From Rhizobium leguminosarum bv. viciae USDA 2370 (GTDB lineage: Bacteria > Pseudomonadota > Alphaproteobacteria > Rhizobiales > Rhizobiaceae), in assembly GCF_002008365.1 (NCBI RefSeq), contig NZ_MRDL01000004.1, positions 1-48,294 of the forward strand: a stretch of 48,294 nucleotides of DNA, read 5' to 3'. Numbering within the stretch: the stretch's first letter is position 1; every line of letters starts with the position of its first letter. This document shows, piece after piece, positions 32,659 through 39,398 of the stretch. A model generated the notes under the pieces. The model did not search any database. It saw only the letters and a program-made list of their open reading frames with translations, and was not told where the DNA came from. Position numbers and translations under genes: made by a program.

Positions 32659-32976
32659 TTACTTGGCGACGATGTTGCCTTGATAATCGAGGGCAATGGC
32701 GACGGTTTTGCCGTCCTTCATGCCGGAGGCCATCCAGATCCCCTTGTCATCGAGCTTGAGATCCTTGACGTCGGTGTAGCCCGCTTCCGCAATGCGATCC
32801 TTCGCCTGTGCTTCGGTGAAGCTATTGGCGCCCTCAACGGGCGCAGTCGGATTTTTGCTGTCTGGGGTTGCAACCGCAGGTGTATTTCCATCCTTGGATG
32901 GAGCCGGTGTGGTTTGGGCAAAGGCCGCAACGGCGGACGCGCCGAGAATTGCCGCCGCGAAGACGATCTTGTTCAT
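32659..32976 (-). CDS. Small exported PepSY-domain-like protein
   Basis: 105 residues from ATG 32976 (GGAG eight bases upstream). Signal peptide MNKIVFAAAILGASAVAAFAQ, so periplasmic. A Pro/Ser-rich linker (22-50) is followed by FTEAQAKDRIAEAGYTDVKD, LKLDDKGIWMASGMKDGKTVAIALDYQGNI, a PepSY-type beta-alpha-beta fold. Such proteins may modulate proteases or bind metal. First gene of an operon with the stress protein; a GGAAC-N17-GTTT promoter at 33020-33046 suggests control by the general stress sigma factor EcfG/RpoE2. Confidence 0.82.
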   Translation of the reverse strand: MNKIVFAAAILGASAVAAFAQTTPAPSKDGNTPAVATPDSKNPTAPVEGANSFTEAQAKDRIAEAGYTDVKDLKLDDKGIWMASGMKDGKTVAIALDYQGNIVAK

Positions 32977-33019
32977 ATGTGTTTTCTCCATTTGCGGATC
33001 AGATGAGATCCATGCGGTC

Positions 33020-33046
33020 AAAACACGCAGGGGAGATCTTTGTTCC
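33020..33046 (-). promoter_or_regulatory. Predicted EcfG/RpoE2-type general-stress promoter
   Basis: On the minus strand GGAAC (33046-33042) and GTTTT (33024-33020) are 17 bp apart, matching the alphaproteobacterial ECF general-stress consensus (GGAAC-N18-19-TT). Initiation near 33010 gives a leader of about 35 nt to the PepSY gene. Both genes of the operon are stress-type, which supports the call. Confidence 0.55.
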
Positions 33047-33304
33047 CAGAGATTATGCGGTTGATTTTTCTAAATATATGGCAAAGCGGCGCGCTACGGG
33101 GTCATTCTTTGCGGCGCCGGGGCAATGTAAGCAGGCAATAACAGAGGGGTAACCGGCGATCCACGGGCGGCTTGAGGAAGCCTCTCGGTGTGAGGTCGAC
33201 CTCTAACTCTTAAAGTTGTGTTTCTGTCAAATGTCCCAGAGGGTGGCAGCGCGGGCCGCTCTCCCGCCGGCGCTTTGTGCGGCGACGGATGCGGCCCGGC
33301 AATG

Positions 33305-33703
33305 TCAGTGACTTCCAGGAATACGGGCGATGACCTTTATCTCGAAGTCGAAGCCGGCGAGCCAGTTGACGCCGAGGGCCGTCCAGTTCGGGTAGGGCGG
33401 CTTGCTGAAAATCTCCTGCTTGACGGCCATGATCGTTCCGAACTGGTTTTCAGGGTCGGTGTGGAAGCTGGTGACATCGACAATATCATCCAGCGTGCAG
33501 CCGGCGGCACTCAGCGTCGCCTTCAGATTGTCGAAGGCCAGCCGCACTTGCCGTTCGAAATCGGGTTCGGGCGTTCCGTCCGGACGGCTGCCGACCTGTC
33601 CGGACACAAACAGCAGATCACCGGATCGGATCGCGGCGGAATAGCCGTGCTCTTCGTAAAGAGCGTGCCGGTTGGCGGGAAAGATTGCTTCGCGTTGGGT
33701 CAT
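33305..33703 (-). CDS. RidA/YjgF-family protein
   Basis: 132 residues, ATG 33703. RidA family: YSAAIRSGDLLFVSGQVGSR, then FDNLKATLSAAGCTLDDIVDVTSFHTD and NWLAGFDFEIKVIARIPGS. The canonical deaminase arginine before the C-terminal VE-type strand is not evident (VNWLAGFDFEIKVIARI), so it belongs to a divergent Rid subgroup and imine-deaminase activity is uncertain. Cytoplasmic trimer expected. Divergent from the TetR gene with two operator copies between, so probably its main target. Confidence 0.85.
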   Translation of the reverse strand: MTQREAIFPANRHALYEEHGYSAAIRSGDLLFVSGQVGSRPDGTPEPDFERQVRLAFDNLKATLSAAGCTLDDIVDVTSFHTDPENQFGTIMAVKQEIFSKPPYPNWTALGVNWLAGFDFEIKVIARIPGSH

Positions 33704-33774
33704 TCTGATCTCTCTTCATTGTTGACAACGACCGATGAGCACGAGGGAAAGCTTCACATCTCACGCCCGATTTG

Positions 33775-33792
33775 GTATACGGTTCGTATGTG
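33775..33792. promoter_or_regulatory. Predicted TetR operator, copy 1
   Basis: GTATACG-GTT-CGTATGTG: inverted repeat ATACG...CGTAT centred at 33783. A second, more perfect copy is centred at 33834, 51 bp (about five helical turns) away, on the same face of the DNA. Located between divergent ridA-like and TetR genes. Confidence 0.6.
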
Positions 33793-33824
33793 AAATATGC
33801 GGCATGCATAGCGTATGTCAAGTC

Positions 33825-33843
33825 CATATACGCTTCGTATATG
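33825..33843. promoter_or_regulatory. Predicted TetR operator, copy 2
   Basis: CATATACG-CTT-CGTATATG is a perfect 8-bp inverted repeat with a three-base centre, 16 bp before the TetR start. With copy 1 it should give autorepression and cooperative control of the divergent RidA gene. Confidence 0.65.
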
Positions 33844-33858
33844 AAATTGAGGGATGGA

Positions 33859-34452
33859 ATGGTCAGGAAGCGCAGCGAAACGATGCAGGAAAACCGCGTC
33901 AAATTGATCGCGGCGGCGCGGAAGGCTTTTGCGGAAAAGGGATACTCTGCAGCATCCATGGACGAGCTGACGGCCGATGTCGGTCTGACACGGGGCGCGC
34001 TTTACCACAACTTTCAGGACAAGCGCGGGCTGCTGGCGGCAGTTGTCGATCAGATCGACACGGAGATGGCGGTGCGCGCGCAAGAGATTGGCGCGCGCGC
34101 AGGCAAAGATTGGCAGGGCCTGCTTGCCGAGGGTGCGGCCTATATCGAGATGGCGCTCAATCCGGAGGTCCAGCGCATCGTTCTGCTCGACGGACCTGCG
34201 GTGTTGGGCGATCCATCGCAATGGCCGAGCCAGAACAATTGCCTGCAGGTGACCAAGAGCACGGTGGAGCGGCTGATCGCCCAAGGCATCCTCAAGCCGC
34301 TCGACCCGGAGGCGGCGGCCCGGTTGCTGAGCGGCGCCGCTCTCAATGCCGCCCTCTGGATCGCCGCCAGCGAAGACCCGCAGAGCGTGCTGCCGAAGGC
34401 GGTCGAGGCTTTTCAGGCCATGGCGGCAGGCCTGCTGGTGGAGCGTTTGTGA
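33859..34452 (+). CDS. TetR-family transcriptional regulator
   Basis: 197 residues from ATG 33859 (GAGGGA just upstream; in-frame starts also exist at 33841 and 33883). Helix-turn-helix: RVKLIAAARKAFAEKGYSAA, SMDELTADVGLTRGALYHNFQDKRGLLAAVV. The C-terminal domain (ALNPEVQRIVLLDGPAVLGD, AARLLSGAALNAALWIA) is the TetR_C_33-like type. Divergent from RidA with two matching operators. A frameshifted copy of its C-terminal half (34144-34383) is found at 37314-37552, after the sulfatase, showing a segmental duplication. Confidence 0.9.
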   Translation: MVRKRSETMQENRVKLIAAARKAFAEKGYSAASMDELTADVGLTRGALYHNFQDKRGLLAAVVDQIDTEMAVRAQEIGARAGKDWQGLLAEGAAYIEMALNPEVQRIVLLDGPAVLGDPSQWPSQNNCLQVTKSTVERLIAQGILKPLDPEAAARLLSGAALNAALWIAASEDPQSVLPKAVEAFQAMAAGLLVERL

Positions 34453-34550
34453 TCTCCGAAGGGCGACGGATCAGTGCCGATCAACTTTCCAGCTTTGTCG
34501 GCAGGCAAAGCCGAAGCAGTTCCAGCGGCAACTATTGGGGACCCATAGCG

Positions 34551-34668
34551 CCACTCCACGGGCGACCGGATGCTACCTGTATGAGACGGTCATGGTACTG
34601 TAACCTACCCGTTGCGTTCCCCCAATGCGCTCCAATTTTGAAATCTTGCTCGACGCGCAGGAAGCCTC
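34551..34668. repeat. Duplicated upstream segment R1, copy 1
   Basis: About 118 bp, starting ccactccacgggcgaccgga, recur at 39220-39338 at roughly 90% identity by eye with one length difference. This copy precedes the sulfatase, the other the DUF1254 gene. It carries one GTAGRYTACWGTAMC motif, so the two genes share a regulatory leader. Part of a larger duplication that also copied the TetR C-terminus. Confidence 0.8.
34591..34608 (-). promoter_or_regulatory. Shared regulatory motif, site 2 (inside R1)
   Basis: On the minus strand GTAGGTTACAGTACCATG, matching GTAGRYTACWGTAMC. It lies 248 bp before the sulfatase start inside the duplicated R1 segment. See site 1 at 1972. Confidence 0.45.
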
Positions 34669-34767
34669 GCATTCCGCTCTCCGAAGCAATCCGGAGACAG
34701 TGAATCACGATCACGGCGGGCCTGGGCGAGCGACGTCTTCAACGGCCTGCCAGGTCCAATTCCGCCC

Positions 34768-34785
34768 GTAGACTACAGTAACTAC
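34768..34785 (+). promoter_or_regulatory. Shared regulatory motif, site 3
   Basis: GTAGACTACAGTAACTAC, matching GTAGRYTACWGTAMC, ends 71 bp before the sulfatase start. Two sites before one gene (with 34594-34608) may allow looping or cooperative binding. Confidence 0.5.
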
Positions 34786-34855
34786 GTTGCTCCCGCGTCA
34801 AGAAATCCTCGATAGTTAAACACTCGGCAAGCGTCCCTTTTAAGGAGCTCGAACG

Positions 34856-37288
34856 ATGAAATCGACTGTGATGACATCGACCGCGATCATGGCAATTCTG
34901 ATCGGCTGTTTCGGCGCAAATGCGCAACAAATCACTGGCACTCCAGGATCGCCCGACGCGACCGTCACGATCGACGGAAAACAAATTCCGCCGCCGCCGG
35001 TGCCGTTCGGCGGCGTGATCAAGGAAAGCGCCATGGATTCCAAGCCTTACTGGCCACCGACGGTCGCGCCACCCAAGGGCGCGCCGAATGTGCTGCTTAT
35101 CATGACCGATGACCAGGGCTATGGCGTATCCGGCACCTTCGGTGGGGTCGTTTCGACCCCGGCTATGGATCGCGTCGCCCAGGCAGGATTGCGCTATACA
35201 CAGTTCCACTCCACCGCGCTTTGCTCGCCGACGCGGGCCGCTCTGATCACCGGCCGCAATCACCACTCGGTTGGCTACGGGGTGATCGGCGAACTGTCCA
35301 CTGGTTACCCCGGTTATGACTCCGTCATCGGTCTTGAGAACGCCACGATCGGCGAAATCCTCAAGGAGAACGGTTATGCCACCTCGTGGTTTGGCAAGAA
35401 CCATAACACGCCTACCTACGTGTACAGCGCGGCCGGCCCTTTTGATCAATGGCCGATTGGCATGGGGTTCCAGTATTTCTACGGGTTCATGGGCGGCGAG
35501 ACCGACCAATGGACGCCCTACCTTTATCAAAACACGACCCCGATTTTTCCATGGATTGGCAAGCCCGGCTACAACCTCACCACCGACTTGGCGGACGAGG
35601 CCATCAAGTACATGAGCAGTCTGAACGCGGCTGCACCCGCCCAGCCGTTCTTGGTCTATTACGTGCCGGGCGGCACCCACTCGCCGCACCAGCCGAAGGC
35701 GGAGTGGAGAGACCAATTCAAAGGCAAGTTCGACATGGGCTGGGAAAAGTTGCGCGAGCAAATCTTCGCCAACCAGAAGCGGCTCGGCGTCATCCCGGAA
35801 AACACGAAATTGACACCCTGGCCGGATGACCTGCCGAAATGGGAAACACTTTCCCTGGTGCAGAAGAAACTCTATGCACGAGAGGCAGAGAACTTTGCCG
35901 GCTATGTGGCCTATACGGACCATGAGATTGGCCGGGTCATCCAGGCGGTCGAGGACATGGGCAAGCTCGACAACACGCTGATCATCTACATCAGCGGCGA
36001 CAACGGCACCAGCGCAGAAGGCACCCTGGAGGGCACGTTTAACCAGATGACCGCCTACAACGGAATTCTGACCCTCCCCGAAGTCGAGCAGATGTTGCAT
36101 TATGAAGATTGGGGTTCCGACAAGACCTATCCGCACATGTCGGTGGCATGGTCTTGGGCGTTTGATACACCGTTCAAGTGGACCAAGCAGGTGGCGTCGC
36201 ATTTCGGCGGGACCCGGCAAGGCGTGGCCATTTCCTGGCCCGGCCATGTCAAGGACGTGGGCGGCATTCGAACCCAGTTCCATCATGTGATCGACATTGT
36301 TCCGACAATCCTGGAGGCCACGGGCATCAAGGCACCTGAGGTGGTCAACGGGATCAAGCAGAAGCCGATCGAAGGCATCAGCATGGCTTACACCTTCGAC
36401 CAAGCGAATGCCAATGCGCCGTCGAAGCGCGACACGCAGTATTTCGAGATGTTCGCCAACCGCGGCATCTACCAGGACGGCTGGTATGCCTGCACGACGC
36501 CGGCCGCCGCGCCGTGGCTCATGGGAGCTTCAAAGCTTCCCGACGTCAACGACTACAAGTGGGAGCTCTACAACCTCACCGAGGACTACTCGCAATACGA
36601 CGACCTCGCGGCCACGAATCCTGACAAGCTAAAGGCACTGCAGGCGGTCTTCATTGCGGAGGCCGCGAAATACCAGGTCTTGCCATTGGACAACACGGTC
36701 ATCACACGCGCCATTACCCCGCGACCGAGCGCGGTCGCCGGCCGAACGGAGCTGACCTACTCGGGCGCGAATGCCAACATTCCCGTGGGCAATGCTCCGA
36801 GCATTATGAACAAGGACTACACCATAACCGCCGAAGTGACGATCCCCGAAGGCGGCGCGGAAGGTATGATCGCGACCATGGGCGGCCGCTTTGGCGGCTA
36901 CGGTCTCTACCTGCTCAAAGGCAAGCCAGTCTTCGTTTACAACCTCCTCGATCTGGAGCGCTACCGCTGGGAGGGCGGCGTGGGGGCCGAAGACTGGTTG
37001 GGCGGCAGCGCGCTCGAGCCGGGCAAGCACACGGTCGTGTTCGACTTCAAGTATGACGGTCCCGGCCCCGGCAAGGGTGGCACCGGCATCATGACGGTGG
37101 ATGGCAAGGAGTTTGCTAAAAAGACGATGCCTCACACCATTCCGTTTCTCATGGCCATCGACGAGTCCTTCGACATTGGGAGCGATACCCGCTCGGCGGT
37201 GGACGACAGCTACCAGCTGCCGTTCCACTTCACCGGGACGATCGACAAGCTGACCTACAAACTCGGGCCGGATCGGCTGGCGAAATAG
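34856..37288 (+). CDS. Large exported arylsulfatase
   Basis: 810 residues. Signal peptide 1-24 (IMAILIGCFGANAQ). The formylglycine site is classical, ALCSPTRAALITGRNHHSVG (C123, P125, R127); metal ligands D85-D86 (LIMTDDQGYG), and ISGDNGTS carries the second metal site. This is the long arylsulfatase type with a C-terminal extension (about 560-810) including a concanavalin-like beta-sandwich region (ITAEVTIPEGGAEGMIATMG, HTVVFDFKYDG). It releases sulfate from organic sulfate esters in the periplasm. ATG 34856 preceded by AAGGAG. Upstream leader carries R1 and the shared motif; a TetR fragment follows. It is a different subtype from the sulfatase at 5971. Confidence 0.92.
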   Translation: MKSTVMTSTAIMAILIGCFGANAQQITGTPGSPDATVTIDGKQIPPPPVPFGGVIKESAMDSKPYWPPTVAPPKGAPNVLLIMTDDQGYGVSGTFGGVVSTPAMDRVAQAGLRYTQFHSTALCSPTRAALITGRNHHSVGYGVIGELSTGYPGYDSVIGLENATIGEILKENGYATSWFGKNHNTPTYVYSAAGPFDQWPIGMGFQYFYGFMGGETDQWTPYLYQNTTPIFPWIGKPGYNLTTDLADEAIKYMSSLNAAAPAQPFLVYYVPGGTHSPHQPKAEWRDQFKGKFDMGWEKLREQIFANQKRLGVIPENTKLTPWPDDLPKWETLSLVQKKLYAREAENFAGYVAYTDHEIGRVIQAVEDMGKLDNTLIIYISGDNGTSAEGTLEGTFNQMTAYNGILTLPEVEQMLHYEDWGSDKTYPHMSVAWSWAFDTPFKWTKQVASHFGGTRQGVAISWPGHVKDVGGIRTQFHHVIDIVPTILEATGIKAPEVVNGIKQKPIEGISMAYTFDQANANAPSKRDTQYFEMFANRGIYQDGWYACTTPAAAPWLMGASKLPDVNDYKWELYNLTEDYSQYDDLAATNPDKLKALQAVFIAEAAKYQVLPLDNTVITRAITPRPSAVAGRTELTYSGANANIPVGNAPSIMNKDYTITAEVTIPEGGAEGMIATMGGRFGGYGLYLLKGKPVFVYNLLDLERYRWEGGVGAEDWLGGSALEPGKHTVVFDFKYDGPGPGKGGTGIMTVDGKEFAKKTMPHTIPFLMAIDESFDIGSDTRSAVDDSYQLPFHFTGTIDKLTYKLGPDRLAK

Positions 37289-37313
37289 GGCGCGCAGGTG
37301 GATGGCCGGGCAG

Positions 37314-37567
37314 ATCGAGATGGCGCTCAATCCGGAAGTCCAGCGCATCGTTCTGCTCGACGGACCGGCGTATTGGGCGATCCCTCTCAGTGGCCGAGCC
37401 AGAACAATTGCCTGCAGGTGACCAAGAGCACGGGGGAGCGGCTGATCGCCCAAGGCATCCTCAAGCCGCTTGAGCCGGAGGCGGCGGCCCGGTTGCTAAG
37501 CGGCGCCGCTCTCAATGCCGCCCTCTGGATCGCCGCCAGCGAAGATCCGCAGATCAAAGAGATTTGA
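37314..37567 (+). pseudogene. Frameshifted duplicate of the TetR C-terminus
   Basis: 239 bp (37314-37552) match 34144-34383, the C-terminal half of the TetR gene, at high identity. One base is missing near 37370 (gcgtattggg versus gcggtgttggg), so the frame breaks between LLDGPA and the following LGDPSQWPSQNN segment. There is no helix-turn-helix. Non-functional relic of a duplication that joined the sulfatase to this locus. Confidence 0.85.
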
Positions 37568-37656
37568 GCGAGGTGCCGGCTCGAGCCGCTACCGTCCTTG
37601 CTGATTAGACAAAAATCAACTCAGTCTGTGCTCCAATCAGTGTGATGGAGAGACAC

Positions 37657-38445
37657 ATGGAAGGCGTCGATCGCTGGATTCCGTATAGTGCAATGACCAA
37701 TCCAGGTCGTCACGCCAGTGCAATCGCTGTACTTCCGACCGAGGTTGGTGCTCTAATCCAAATCATTCAAGGCGTCTTGGTTCATTCTGATTGGATAACA
37801 GAGTACGGCCTTGACGAGACGATTCTGAATTCGACGGCGCGAACGACACTGCCGATCGCGGAGCGCTTGGACGACGTCTTAAGAAGGGATCCACGGCCTC
37901 TCAACATCGCGCGGTCGGCCGACAAGCGGTCTGTCGGAACCTGCCGCGACTACGCGCTGGCGCTCTGCTCTTTTCTGCGATGCAGGGAAATTCCCGCCCG
38001 TGTGCGCTGTGGTTTTGCAGCTTATTTCTCCCATGGATGGGAAGATCACTGGGTATGCGAATACTGGGACTCCAGCGCTGGAGAATGGTGCCTGTGCGAT
38101 CCCCAAATCGATCAGATGCTGCGGCAGAGGAACCAAATCTCGTTCGCTCCGGCCAATGTTCCACGCCAGTCCTTCATGTCGGCGGGAGAAGCGTGGCTGG
38201 AATGCCGGCGAGCGAAAGCAGACCCAGCTTCCTTCGGGCATGGCAACGTTACCGGTCTGTGGTTCGTGAAAATCAACGTGCTGCGCGACCATTATGTGCT
38301 GAACGGTCGCGAGACTTCGAGTTGGGACCGTTGGCGGGACGCGCCTCAGCCCAAACGCGCGGTGATCGGCGGTGAATTGGAGTTACTGGACGCCTTAGCC
38401 GCAAGCCCGGATCAACCGCTCGTGGAGATTGCACCAGACTGGTAG
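37657..38445 (+). CDS. Transglutaminase-like cysteine protein
   Basis: 262 residues from ATG 37657 (GGAGAG upstream); a GTG at 37642 and ATG at 37645 are alternative starts. The Cys-His-Asp triad of the transglutaminase-like superfamily is intact: C96 (SVGTCRDYALALCSFLR), H131 (WEDHWVCEYW) and D148 (WCLCDPQID). No signal peptide. Such bacterial proteins act as cysteine proteases or amidases; the substrate is unknown. Codon use differs somewhat from the sulfatase. It separates the TetR relic from the R1 copy, so it may have been inserted into the duplicated unit. Confidence 0.82.
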   Translation: MEGVDRWIPYSAMTNPGRHASAIAVLPTEVGALIQIIQGVLVHSDWITEYGLDETILNSTARTTLPIAERLDDVLRRDPRPLNIARSADKRSVGTCRDYALALCSFLRCREIPARVRCGFAAYFSHGWEDHWVCEYWDSSAGEWCLCDPQIDQMLRQRNQISFAPANVPRQSFMSAGEAWLECRRAKADPASFGHGNVTGLWFVKINVLRDHYVLNGRETSSWDRWRDAPQPKRAVIGGELELLDALAASPDQPLVEIAPDW

Positions 38446-38540
38446 ATCGGCCAAATCGAGAACCCGTTCGCTCTGCATGACCAAGACTTTTGGGCCTTCT
38501 TTGCTGATGACCGCAATTCGCGCGAAGCCGCCGCGCGCGC

Positions 38541-38693
38541 AGCAGGAAATAGGCCGAGCTGGACCGGGGAGCCGCGGACTTTAGGGGATTGCCTTGGCAC
38601 AGTCTCGGGCTCGAAATAAATGCCGGACTTGCATATCGGCTCTAGAGGTGAAGGCGAGACGGTTTCACGGATGCAAAGAGTCCGGGCGGGGCG
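38541..38693. repeat. Duplicated segment R2, copy 1
   Basis: About 152 bp very similar to 41898-42049, including the exact string tgccggacttgcatatcggc and the following aaggcgagacggtttcacgg. In the second copy one frame stays open (LDREAADFRDCLGM), in this one it is broken, so it may be a coding relic. It ends shortly before the membrane-protein gene. Confidence 0.75.
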
Positions 38694-38731
38694 CCCCCGC
38701 TGCTAGGCTTCGGACGTTGGGGAGTATTGTA

Positions 38732-39019
38732 GTGGTTGCTGGCGATCTAATTGTACTGTGGATCATGTTCTGCGTGGTGGGCGCCTTTTGCGCTTACCAT
38801 TGGTATTGGTTCATCAGGTCGATCATCTTCTACAGTAGAAACGGCTTCGATTTCCGCGAAGATTTCGGACCCGAGGCATACTGGTCCGAGCGGGGAGGTG
38901 ATGATGATTGCGTGTTGATGAAGCCGAAAGAGAAGTTCCTGATCGCCCAGCCTTCTTTCGTGGTTGTGACCTCTGTTATGTTGACTTTCATAGTTTTAGG
39001 TTTGACGGGAATTATTTAG
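38732..39019 (+). CDS. Small two-segment membrane protein of unknown function
   Basis: 95 residues from GTG 38732, preceded by GGGGAG nine bases upstream. Membrane segment 1 (about 3-28: VAGDLIVLWIMFCVVGAFCA), an aromatic and acidic middle (FDFREDFGPEAYWSERGG), and membrane segment 2 near the C-terminus (FVVVTSVMLTFIVLGL). I do not recognise a family. GC content is lower than the surroundings, which suggests recent acquisition. The frame stays open upstream to 38594 through the R2 repeat, but that part is unlikely to be translated. Confidence 0.5.
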   Translation: MVAGDLIVLWIMFCVVGAFCAYHWYWFIRSIIFYSRNGFDFREDFGPEAYWSERGGDDDCVLMKPKEKFLIAQPSFVVVTSVMLTFIVLGLTGII

Positions 39020-39219
39020 CCTTGCGTCGGTTGCAAACCGCAGCTCTTGGCTGGAGCCCGACAACATATTTCCGCCGGCCCTCGTAGGCTAACGGTGGTT
39101 TCTTGGTTAAGAGTTTGTCCATCATCGCGCGCAACCTCCAAGCGTCGCTTTCCTTGAGGCCCGTGCCGACTGATCCCACGTAAATCAGGTGGTTACCCCG
39201 GCGAGCGGCCAGCAGCGAT

Positions 39220-39338
39220 CCACTCCGCGGGCGACCGGATGCTACCTGTATGATACGGTGATGGTACTGTAATCTACCCGTTGCGGTTTCCCTCATGCGC
39301 TCCAGTTTTGAAATCTTGCTCGACGCGCAGCAAGCCTC
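39220..39338. repeat. Duplicated upstream segment R1, copy 2
   Basis: Second copy of 34551-34668, here 61 bp upstream of the DUF1254 start. Keeps the GTAGRYTACWGTAMC motif (39263-39277). Identity is high through cgacgcgcag and fades after aagcctc. Confidence 0.8.
39260..39277 (-). promoter_or_regulatory. Shared regulatory motif, site 4
   Basis: On the minus strand GTAGATTACAGTACCATC, matching GTAGRYTACWGTAMC, 122 bp before the DUF1254 gene, within R1 copy 2. Confidence 0.45.
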
Positions 39339-39398
39339 TCTGCGAAAGCCCGCCGGCGAAAATGCGTCAATCTCTGAGATCGATGAAAGGGATGTGTC

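Larger units (their letters stand above)
34453..34855. other. About 400-bp leader of the large sulfatase gene
   Basis: No gene. It contains the duplicated segment R1 (34551-34668) and two copies of the GTAGRYTACWGTAMC motif, one inside R1 (34594-34608, reverse) and one closer to the gene (34768-34782). It should hold the promoter of the sulfatase. Confidence 0.6.

Noticed and set aside
34739..36403. Minus-strand frame of 554 codons opposite the sulfatase
   Set aside because: His/Arg/Val-rich composition without motifs, complementary to a well-supported sulfatase.
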